Below are positions 36,901 through 48,900 of a stretch of 64,000 nucleotides of DNA, piece by piece. The notes below the pieces were generated by a model. It saw only the letters and a list, made by a program, of their open reading frames with translations. It made no database searches and had not been told where the DNA came from. Numbering within the stretch: position 1 is the first letter of the stretch; each line of letters begins with the position of its first letter. This stretch comes from Ischnura elegans (Eukaryota; Arthropoda; Insecta; Odonata; Coenagrionidae): NCBI RefSeq assembly GCF_921293095.1, contig NC_060247.1, positions 108,271,111 to 108,335,110 on the forward strand. Direction: 5' to 3'. The translations under genes and the position numbers were made by a program.

Positions 36901-39900
36901 TGTAATGATTCTGAAAATTTTTTTCAGTGCTGGATGTAATACTAGATACTTTAAGTCTCTGTTGTTGCTCTTCATTTTGCAATTTTGTTCTTTGAGCTGT
37001 ATTTCTACCTACAGTTGATTCTGATTCCTTTGGCTTGAATGGTTCCTGTAAAATAGGTTTTGGCACTGGGATTGCTTTAGTTGTTGAAGAAATCTCATCA
37101 TTTATATGGCTTTGTTGCACTGAACCCAACTGTTTTTGAAGCGTTGGAGCTAGGAATGGGTTATCTAAATACTTAATATCTATTTGTTTTGTAACAGGGG
37201 CTTGAGTAGAAGTAGTACCCTTTAATAATGGCTTTTCCTGGCTTTGTCCACCAAGCTCTACCTCTTCTCGCAATCTATCAAGGTAGGCATCAAAATCAAA
37301 GTCTGATTGGGAGAAGTTTGGAGAAACTTTTGCAGGCTTTGGTGAACTATTTCTATCCTCTTCATTGGGTTCATTTAACAGAGGACCAAACCGGTGCTCT
37401 CCATAAAATGGATTTGGCTTTCGTTGCTCTTCTTCCAGTGATTCCTCCTCATCTTCGTATTCATCATCATAAGCTTCTTCATCATCATATCTGTCATCTT
37501 TATCTCTCTCCTCTTCATCTTCTTCTGATGAAGACAATTCTTTCTCATTTTTATAGTCTGTAGATGCTACTGGATCACCTCGGAAGGGTTGGCGTCCATT
37601 CTCGAGGATACCTTTTTCTTTTGGCAGAGGCACCTGTGGCCTGGATAAGGTTGCCTCATTGACTCTACTGTTATCGATAGTATGTTGCCCTGCTGGCTTT
37701 TGCAAGTTTGTCACTTGATGCTGTTGCTGGGATACAAAAACTGTGTTTCCATTGCTGGATTGATAGTTGTGTGATGATGGATTTGGAGGTATTATTTGGC
37801 GGTTGGCCTGACTAGGTTGTCTTTGTGAGAGAGGTAACTGAGGATATGATGGGGTGACAAATATTTGTGGTGAGATTTCAGGTGAGGGGGAGCGGGTGTC
37901 GTACACAGGTGGCCTCATGACCGGAGATGGTGTGTCAATGGGTGCACTCTGAGATAACACATTGGGAAATGGCGAGCTTGGCTCTCTTTCAGCCGCTAGG
38001 TTACCCTGCGGAGATGGAGATGGCCGTACCTGAGGTCTGCCGAAATTGATTGGCTTGGCAGGAGCTGAGTTTACATTTGGTATAGGAATCTGTATCCTCA
38101 CAGGATGTCCACTATGTCTACTACCCTGAGTTGGTGGTAAACGCCCATCAACTTTCTGATCCTTCACATTTCTGTACTCGACAAACTGATCATTGTTCCG
38201 ACCGTCAAGGGACCGGAAGCTTCCTTGACTTATCCCTTCCTGTCGTCCAGTACTTCTTCCATCCTGCCCCTTGACTGAGCCTCTGGAGTCTCCGAGAAAA
38301 CCTGAATTTGCGGCGGCACTGGGTGGAAACTGAGCCCTCTGCTGATGCTGCAACCTCGCCGGCTGTTGCAAATTGGCCGCGTAAGGGGTCCTCACCCCTT
38401 GCTCTCCCTGGGACCCCACCACCGGACGGACCTGGTTCTGATAGACCTTGATCGAGCTCGGAGTAGCCAGGCTGCGGTAATCGGGGGAGAGGGTCGTGTG
38501 GGAGCGATAGTCGGTCGACTGAGAGGGGAAACTGCTGGGGTCCCGACCGGAGACTTCAACGCCCGACAACCCAAGGAACTCGCCCAAGGTCCGTTGGGGC
38601 GAGGACGAGGGGAAGTTCTGCGGGGATTGAGCGGGGGAGACAAGCGGTGGGTCGAGTGAGGGCCTCGGCGGGGGGGCGGACGGCGGGGGCCTCTGGCTGG
38701 GGGCGGGCACCGGCGGCAGTGAGGGTCTATTGGGAGGCAACTTGGGAGAGTAGGCTTGGGGTGTCGCGGTGGCCGCCTGGGAGACAGGCGGCCACTGCAG
38801 CGGGTAAGAGGAAGGTCTGGGGGCGGTGACGAGGTGACCTCCCGTTGGGAATCTGGCTCGCGGAAGAGAGAGAGAAGAAAAGACGGCACAAAAAAGATGT
38901 CAGTCCCTTTTCTTCCGGATCATCTATAAAATCCAACTAACAATCAAATTTTCATCAAACTAGTCTCGACTGATTGTGAGCAGCCAGAATAGCGGATTTC
39001 TCAGTCAAGATATCTCTCGCTCATGAGCAGAAAACTCCATAAAGGAATTAGTAATATTTCAAAGGCTACCGCGTGAACGGCGGTACAATATACACGAAAT
39101 CCTATGAGAAAAACTTCCCCTGGACCGGGGATCGAACCACGGACCATTAGTTTTCCGGGCAACTGCGTAGACCACTACGCTATCCAAATTCCATAATTGA
39201 CATGGCAATTGAGTTTAGGGATCTGGATAGCGCAGAGGTCCGCGAAGTGGCCCGGAAAGCCAATGGTCCGTGGTTCGATCTCCGGTCCAGGGTAATTTTT
39301 TCTCATGGCATTGCATGTATACTCCATAAGAAGTTGAGACATGAAAAATATCGATAAATTTCCTTTCTGATATTTAAAGACTGGGGGAGAATTTAAAGGA
39401 ATATTTACTGGAAAAGATTGACATTTTATTCAACCATTTTGAATTAAGTTATTCAGTCAAAAGTTTAAAGCTTTGAAGAAATCAGTCGAGTAAATTAAGT
39501 CATTGTCTCGTCAAAATCAGTCTTAGTATTGAAAAACCAGGAGGATATTGGGTCAAAGTCAGTCAAAACGTTCACGATATTTACCTGTAAGCGATTTGCC
39601 TCCTCGTCCGCAATTTTGGTCGTCGTTGGTCAAGTCTCTTGTTATGTACCACGTCCAAGTTGTTGAATTTGCTGAGCACGTAGACATCGTGTAAATGGTC
39701 ATAGTTGGTCACGTTGCCAGTGGAGTCTTCAATGTCGTTGATGTAAATCAAACTGTTCATTGTTAAACAATTAGTCATATGTTTAAGAAAACCATTAATT
39801 AGTCCATGTCAAAGGATGCATTATTAACTTATAAGTTCCCAGTTATCACCACATTTATGACGGATTAGGTATGTCGTCTGCAACGATTATGATATCTTAA

Positions 39901-42900
39901 AAAGTTTCGCTTCATCGGTGTGTTCTGTAATTTTATTTCGTAAGCGCATTATATTTATTTATTTAAGAGGTGTTTAAAGGCAAAGTTAGCTATCAATGCT
40001 CCATACGAGGGGCTGCCGCAAAAACTCATTCAAAATCGATAAGCACAAAAACTCTGGAGCACGTTACATCTACTGTTACACTAATTTTTTTCTCCAAATA
40101 ATGAATATTCTATGTTTATCAAGACTACATTAAAAGTAAACTTATTTTAATGAATAGTGACTATTATGATTTGTTAAATGAGCTATCTTCTCTAGGATGA
40201 ATTTCATGGTCAGCTGAAATCTTCTTATAGCGAAATCTTCCGGAAGAGGTTGGAGTATCTTCCATGGAAGTTGGATCTTCTTTCATGATTGGAATTCCTC
40301 ACCGGCGCCCTACGAGTCTTGAGTCTTTCTTTCTTCTCTTTCCTAATTAGATAGCACCGGACGATTAATATTCAAAATCTAATGGAGGCGATTTGAACCT
40401 TCTCATGCATGGATTATGGAGTCAACGCATTTTATATTAGTATGCAGGAAAAACGAAACTGAAAGTCTCCGAGGTAATATAAAAAAAATCAAAATTGATG
40501 GAGTACTCTTTAAAGCTAACAGCGGAATAGACTGCGGTGGAGTCTTATGGAATCACTCGGTAAGTATAAAGGCGAAAATAACTCGGAGGAAATTTAAATA
40601 GCTGACATGGACGAGCAATTACATCTTCTGATTTCAATATAACATTTCTTACACATATCTCGTTCCTCACCACTGGATGCTATTCACACAGGACTTAGAA
40701 GCAAAATTGGTTTCTTGAAGTACAATTTGCTGTTTTTTGATGTAAATTGTTCTAGGTACTCAACACAACTGTCAGCATAAAAGGCTGGGAATATTATTTT
40801 TACTATACGTATCGCTCAACGGGATTACTTTTTCCCCTTTGCTATAAAAAATAATACATATAATACTTGACATAATTTTTCAGCAAACTTTCAAAAATTG
40901 AATTCACTGTATGTATTTTTTATTTTTATAAATGCCAAATAAGTGCACTAACAGATTGAATAAAAAGCTGTGAGTACTAAAACAAGAGTTTGCGGGAAAT
41001 TCAAAAACGTTATATGCCTAAATTCTGGCGCGGAGAGAAAATTGAGTGGCTTATATCGAAAATTTAACGAACGAGTAAGGGATGGAAGACTCAAAGGAAG
41101 ACACCGAGTAGATTGTCCGAGGGGAAAGTGTTTCCCTTTTTTAAAATTCCCGTCGAGGAGAAAAGTAAGTTCGCGCGGCACGCGAGACACTCGCCACCGA
41201 TTGGCGATGGGCCATGGTACGTGGGCAATCATAAAGCGAAATGCTTCCATTGTCCTCGTAGCGGTAAAAAAATCTTCGGGTGATAATTTTTCGCCTTTTT
41301 GAATTGGAGGCAATCCGTGCAGAACATTGATTTGATACAGTAACCCTCATAAGATATTCCTAAAGATTTAGTTAATGGCACTAAAATGAATTTCAAATGA
41401 TAGGGATTAAAAATATCGCGCCATACGGCATTATCGTTTCATTTATTTTAATATTTTTACCTTAATTCATTGATAGAAGTTATTCACGTGCATGTAGGTT
41501 ATGCATTATGGCAAGATTACACCAATAAAAAATTATCAATAAATTTAATTAATTAATACTAAGATTTACATCAATTACAACTGTTTATTTTTCTGGGTCT
41601 TGCCTGTATAACACAATTATATTGGCACATAAAGGTATAAATACTTCTAGGTAAACTGAAAAAGTAGCAACCTTTACAAAACATTTGGCTAATTTGCTAA
41701 TTAAAATGCATAATTTCAACGCAATAATTGAACCATGAATTTTCCTTTCAAGTTCCAGATAGGTAGATAATCCACTTTCAAAATGATTCATGCCAGAAAA
41801 GCATTTATCAAGGTAGCTTTGAACGAAAATAACTAAATTTTGTTATTATGTCAATCACATTTGTAAAAACAGCTTTTATAAAATTCTTTTCAGAGTATTA
41901 CTCCATCGACCATCAAAGTCATCCATTTATTTTGGTAGAAGATGTAAATAGCTCCAAACACACATAAAACTGTAATTCTCTTTGCAATATAAACTTCATT
42001 TTCATGTAAATGGCGGATTGGATTTTATTAGCGTAAATTAGATCGCAATGTGACCAGTATATAATAAATAAAATCCAAATTAAATAAATTAACTGACAAG
42101 TTTTTTTTACATGTCACAGCTCACATTAGAATATCTCCTGATCTTATCCTAATACATAACCTACCATATCTACGGCTGAGTTATGTGTTTCAAAATGGAA
42201 TTTCTAATAGAATTGAGCCAGATTGAAACAATCAGCAAAATAATTCACCGCAAGGGTGATCAACCACTTTGGATAACTCTCCCAGACGGCTCGGAAGAAT
42301 CGATTCCATTTTAAATCGAGAAACCTCAGCGAGTGTCAAACGTTTTTTCCGCACGAGACCGCAGTGGGTGACCCACATATTCCCACTTCGGAGATCACAT
42401 ACAAACCGTTACTTTTGGCTCGGGACTCCATTTCGGACATCTGTCTGAGAATCCAGGAAGGACTGACCCCATTGCGTTTGGAAGAAGTTTTTTTTTCATT
42501 GATCGTTGCTTCACTAGATAGAAAAAAGGCTCTCCTTGGTACGTCGGGAATTAACAGAGAACGAAAGTCTTCCTCCGTGAGAGACCATTGAACGCTGTTT
42601 CCCTCGAGTCTATGTCTACATCCCTGGTCAAATAACTATGTGAAAAAATCACTCGAGACTGGAACCAAGATCTCCCAGTTTCCGTTCAGGTATGTTACCA
42701 GTGATAGCGTTAAGCTATTATTATTTAAATCAAATTTCCGTAAGGGGTGCACCTGACGAACAAACAGAATTTCACAGATATTGTGCACGTGACTTAGTAA
42801 ACATGTATCTATCTAAAGGGCCATCAAAAATCATTTTTCCGGATTTCAGATGGCCCCTCCATAAATTACGGGAAACAAAACTAAAAATATAATCCAAAAG

Positions 42901-45900
42901 AATTTTTGCTATTTTAAAATTACCTATCGCTCCGCATTTACAGTAAAAATCAGGTATGTGACCAAAAAGATGATCAGCATCTACACCTCATTTTGTTTTC
43001 GTGGAGCTCCTTAAATCATAGCCCGCTCCCTGAGATTGAATAGAGAATTATAAGCAACGTAAAATCATTACATATCAGTTTCCTTTACATATTTTTTTTA
43101 TTTATTAATTACTTATTATACTATAATTTATTACTCCGACAGGGGGCGTACGCTTCTTGTGTCACAATGAAGATTTGCGATGCAAACGGCTTACGCTGTC
43201 CATCCTCAAGGCTATTCGCTTCATGCCATGATACTCAGTGGCATGATAGGTAACATGCCTGACCGGCGATGTGGAAATTCTGGTTCGGAGTTTCAATCAA
43301 ACCAAATGATTTTTTCACGACGAATTTCTTCCTTTGTTGTTCACATCTGTGTACCACTACGAGCGAATACGTACCAAGTCACTTGTTTATGGAGTTCCTT
43401 ACAAACTCAGGTCAACTTGTACAATTAATATTGTTCCCATACTGAATGTCGATGTCGCTCTCACCTGTATAGCTGTTGCTGCTGGGACTGTGGCTGCTGC
43501 TGCACCAGGGTGTAGGTGACGCCCTTGTCTCCGCGACTCGAGCTGATTGATGAGGCCTGCAAAGACAGGGGGCGAAGGGATACGGAGGATAATAGAAGAG
43601 AATAGATAGGCCACTCGAAATTCCGTAGCAAGAAAAAAATTGGGGAGATTCTTTTCTGGGTGGATTCATTCAACAGGGAACAGTTGCTTTGGGAAAGGTT
43701 TCATTCGGTCTCTTGATTCACCCCTTGACGTCAGTATTCAAAAATATTTGTCCTTTGAGGCTATAGCAAGGAGATAATTACATGGGCCCTGCAATCTTCA
43801 AAAAACGAAGTCGCTTCCAAGAACGTTCTGCATCTACACATAAATTTAGGGCAAAAAAAAATATGTTGCAACAAAAATAACTGAGATAAATTGGTAGAAA
43901 AGCTTACCAAATGATACTAATAGGATCAGAACTACTACCCACGGAGCTCTGGAGAAAAACTTAATAGCCCGTGTAGTGAAACTAAATTGGAATGACACTA
44001 TCCACCAATTACGTACATTTATATGCAGCTGTTGCGCATCTGATCTTACAGTCAATTGCGCAGAATTCACAGTCATGCTTAGTACAATTTCGAACTACAA
44101 ATGTGTGCATCAAAAAACGAAATAAAACTATTCTTTCGATTTGAAAAAATCCCTACGATTAATTATAATCAGATCTTAACTTATGACATCCCATGGATGT
44201 AACGCGAGGAGCGGAGCCAGAATGGATCCCCAATGATAATGAATTGTGGTGTTCGTCGATGAAGACTCACCGGGATGGTGTTGGTGACGGCACCAGTGTG
44301 TCGGATGGTGTCCCTGTCGCGGGACACAGGCCCGAGTCCCGAGGGCTGCCCTCGGTAAACTCGCTGCTGTCGCTCTCCGCCTTCGGGTCCTTCATCCTCT
44401 CGGGCAGCCGATTCTGGCGTCACCCGGCTGTCCTCAGAATACAGCGGATACTGCTGCAAAAACAATCAAATCCACCTTCAGGTCGCGGGCACATGATTAA
44501 ATATTTCGTTAAGCACCTAATGAAATTAGATACGGAAATCCTACTTTTGTAAAGTCATTATAAATAAAGGATTCAGGAGTTTCATTGTGCAGTTTAGCTT
44601 CAATAAACATGTTAAAGAATAAAATTTTGACTCGTACACTTATAAAATTCACGATCTTTGTGGTCACTTTTTATATTCTACGATATTTGTGTTGACAGAA
44701 ATCGTGGAATGAAAAAGAGGAGGAGTGTACAACGTTATATCACATAAAGCCAGAGTCTAAGAAACAATTACCTTCTTGACAAAATCTTCTTGTCTCCTTT
44801 GTTGCACTTGCTCTCTGGATGGTATCGCAACAGTGACGGGTCTGTAAAGAAAGAGGTAGAAATGAATATAAAACCGATGAATTAAAGTTTATCTATCAAC
44901 TTCGTCATGCATAAACGAGGAGGCAGCCAGAAATATGAAAGAGTGCTTTTTTGGCTATATTTAAGTCTATATTCTTTGCTGTTGTACCAATGTTAGTTTT
45001 GGACTCAGTTTAAAGAATTATTGGTCATTTAGAAAAGGACAAAAAAAGTAGAAACTCCCTACCACTTCCTACGGCCTCGTATAAAAAGCATAGTAGATGG
45101 TAATTCCAACCATCAAGTTTCGTGAGAAGATAAACGTTTTTCAGTGGATGAATTAGCAAAGTTGCCAACAAGTTAAATAGAGCTCACGCTTATTTAGTGA
45201 CATCTTCAATGTATATGAATAGTAACTTGCTCGGAGATTTTCAAGTTACTGACCACTTTGCTTACGCAATTTCGAGAGATTATCATTAACCTTAACCTAT
45301 ATGATGTGGGAACAACTTCTAGCTTTAACTTTAAAGTCAAACCAATCAACAGCGGCTTCCACTCAATTTCAACTTGAACCAACATGGAATATTTGTCCAA
45401 TGAAAGAAAAAAAGGTCAATTATCAATATAAATGTCTCCCTTGTGGTGTTTTATTCAAAATTCTACTCTAAAATGTAGAGTAGTCCATTAATATCAGCTT
45501 TCTAAAGTGATGGAAAAATTATACAATTTTTTGGCATTTTGACAAAGATAATTACCATCATTCACCTGAATACGAATGGTTTGAGGGTAAAATTGCTCTT
45601 AATAATGCCGAATTTACGGACAAATTTGGTTCTGTGAACAAAGATGCGGTCAAAATCACACGCAAGGACCAAAAGAGTCAAAGTATTCATCAGACATTAA
45701 CGATATCGGAGTTTATAACGAGCTTCAGACAATATTGATAACTCTATAAGCCATTTTATTCGCGAATGATTGAAGGGGACTTTTTACCTTTGAATATAAT
45801 ATTCACACAGCTAGTTGAGAGCGTAAGCTGCACGAAGCGCGTCATCGCTTGAAAATATGCTTCTCTGTGTGGGTATCCTTCAGCATCTTTTTGCTTACCC

Positions 45901-48900
45901 TTCCATTTATACTCTACGCTCTGCAATCGATATCCGACTGATAGGCTCGGTTTGAAGAATTATAGCCGAGAAAAGAGACGAAAAGAAGAAGGCAAAACGC
46001 ACGCCATTGCCTGTTACCAAGGAGACTTCCAACCCCACTTGCACAGGACTTGTCTTCAACGTCAAATCCGCGAAAAGGAAGAAAAGGAACAACAGCGATA
46101 ATGCCGTCTCTTTTATCGCAGGCTGAATCATTGCCAGGGTTCCTCCTCCCACGCGATCTATTTTGTTCCAACGGCCATTCTTGGCCATCGCTTTATTTTC
46201 TGACTTCAACCCACGCTCTGCCGCGGCCGATGTAAGAACGGAATAAGGGAAGGGAAAGAGCGAAGCATTTATCAAGCCGGTAACGACGTGGGATGCCCGC
46301 CGCAGAGCACGAAAGACAATACCCGTCTTCCAACTCGCGATACGAACACTGTTAAACGCTCTCCGGCACCAAAGTGAAGTCTCACTTTCCTCCGCTATAT
46401 AGCCAGAACATCCTTACCACAAGCACCACTTTATTGCCCACTCTCTCCGGGGTAGGAGAGAATCCGAAGGAATTTTATGGGAAAATACATAAATGTTTTG
46501 AAAGATCTGGGTGAAATTACGGCGAATGGAAACGATACTTATTTTAAACAAGTTTATAGTATGAGACGGAATAAACGATTTAACGAACTTTAAAAATCGC
46601 GAATGGGCGGAATAAATTACTTTACTGAAGCAAGTAATGCAAAAAATCTCAAAGGATAATAGTTGAAAAATAGTATTCTATATGAAACCTTGGACCCCCT
46701 CCAGATGAAACTATGATTTCGCATTTTCTCGACTGAAAGTAAATTTGAGAGGGCATTAATGAGTCGATTATAACATGAATATAAACTTAGAGATTATTAT
46801 ATCATTCATTATTGTCAAAACTTACCTAAGAATATTTTTCAGTGCATTTAAAAGTTATAAACTGGAATATAATGGAATATTGGGCTCATATCGGTGGATT
46901 GGATGTTGAAATAGAAGAACAAAGTTTTCTTTATTTAAATAACTTTCGTTTAATGAGGAGAAGTATTATATTAGCATTAGAAATAACAATCATTTACGCT
47001 AAAAAACAGGGCTTGCTCAGTGTAATGGAATCCCAACTGGCCATTTAACTTGGTGATTGCCTGTAGCGATTTAACAATCGGCGCCCACCTCTTGGTTAGT
47101 CGCATGAGTCGGCCTTGAATGCATACGAGTCATAAAACCATTGGCGGTCAAAGACAAGCATCGACTTTATGACCGAGGCAGAATCGTAGAGCCTACTATT
47201 ACATAGCAACGAGGGCGATATCATCTCTCTGGTTCTTCCCTTGAAATCGGGTATTTGGAATCTCTGGGACACTACTACAAGTGAGAGTTCACCCCAGTAA
47301 GTGATCAGTGCATAAGTAACTTGAAAAAAAACTTCAGCAATGGAAAAAGGGATGAAAAGGTCCCTAACATCACCGAGGGCGTTGAAGTAATTATGTTGAG
47401 CTGCTGATTTTCTTAAGTTAAAATGTGCGAAAATAGGAAGATACGAATGCCACTTCAGATGAAAAAAATATAAAAAACCGAAAAAAGTTTGTCGATTGAC
47501 TTGGAGATCATCTTCAGGATGGAGAACGGATATCAACACGCCAAGGATTTTGCTATGAGAGAAATTTATTTTTTCCAGCTTCAATGTAGGGCCATAGAAA
47601 CCAAGTGGTATAAGTGCAATTTTTATAATTTTGGAGATAAGTGCAGATAATGGTTGCAGGGGCACAGAATATTGTTGCGGCAAAGAGATGTGGAAGTGGA
47701 CCACCGGATCTATTTATATATACTTATCAATGATTCACTGGAATCATTTTGCCACAACAACACTGTATATCCCACAAACTATTACCTGCACTTATCACCA
47801 AAATTATAAAAAATGCACTTGTACCGATTGGCCTCTAGGGCCCATAATTGTCTTCGGATTTTCCTTCGCTCGGCCATTTTCATCGAAGGCATTGCTATTA
47901 TCCAGTCCCCTTGGGGATGAAGGACTCACCTTGTGGAAGACCGGGCGTCTCCCCTGGTCCTCGAGTCCGTGACCCTGATGGTGGAGAGTGACGAGTGGTC
48001 TGAGGAGGCACCGCAGCCCACGTTGCGCGGCCAGTCGCAAGTCTGCAGCTCATGGCTGAGGAGAGAGAGAAGAAATATCGTGATAACAAGGACAAGTATC
48101 GACAAAAAAATGCATAGTAATGAGTGGAGAGTGTTTGCAGTAGTGGCGTAACTATGAGGGGATGAGGAAAATGATCCCCCAAAGCCTCAGATAAATAAAA
48201 AATATTTAAAACTATTGTCTACTTTTGACATTTAATAACTGCATCTACTGAAAGTGAAATTTTTAGTGTAAAAATTATGCAAAATGTATTGTCAGGCATG
48301 TCGTTTTTCAAAAATTTTCTCGGACACCCTGTTGCCTGCGGGTGGGTAGGGAGTTTCGCCACCCCAGGCCATCCCATTCCCCCCGAAAGCATATTCCTAG
48401 TTACCCCACTGGTTTGCGGTACATAAAAAAATCAGCGTTTAAAGGAATAAAAACGAACAACTTCTCCGAACAACTATTCTTACAAAAAAAATAAAACATA
48501 GTGATAGTTCGAGTAGTACGAAGAATGTAGGGAGAAAAGAGAAGTCTCCCGATACTTGATAAGATTGGAACTATTTAATTGTGCACAGATTACATGGATA
48601 CGAATACGGGCACAGAACAGACAGAGAATTTCGCAGAGAGATGTAACAAACAAATCTCATAATTTTAAACTAGAGGTGATGAAAATATCAGTGTTGCGTG
48701 ACCATTTTGTTTCATTTAATTTTTGAAACATTACGCCCTATATAGTAATAGAAAAGTATAAGTAGTAATAAATCCTATAGATAACTTATTAAAGCAGCAT
48801 TATTGTCGCTTTAGATCATTTTTTTAGAACAGAAACAACAGAGGTACATAGAGACTTGTAACGATGGTAGATATTCTTGAATACGCCTCATATTTCAGCA

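Larger units (their letters stand above)
38853..39584 (-). other. CDA5 intron between exons 6 and 7
   Basis: 732-bp intron. About a third of it is a head-to-head pair of tRNA-derived elements (39085-39325); the rest is AT-rich. Confidence 0.8.

Noticed and set aside
38345..38936. Antisense and shifted ORFs of 60-165 codons over the 5' part of CDA5 exon 7
   Set aside because: They are shadows of the GC-rich linker-coding exon; only the 843-codon frame joins its neighbours in phase.
39085..39325. Two tRNA genes
   Set aside because: A and B boxes are present, but the T-arm and acceptor pairing are poor, and both copies share a non-tRNA tail. SINEs fit better.
40948..41350. Overlapping ORFs of 69-121 codons on both strands
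   Set aside because: Two strands open at once with basic low-information sequence; exons 5 and 6 of CDA5 already join without it.
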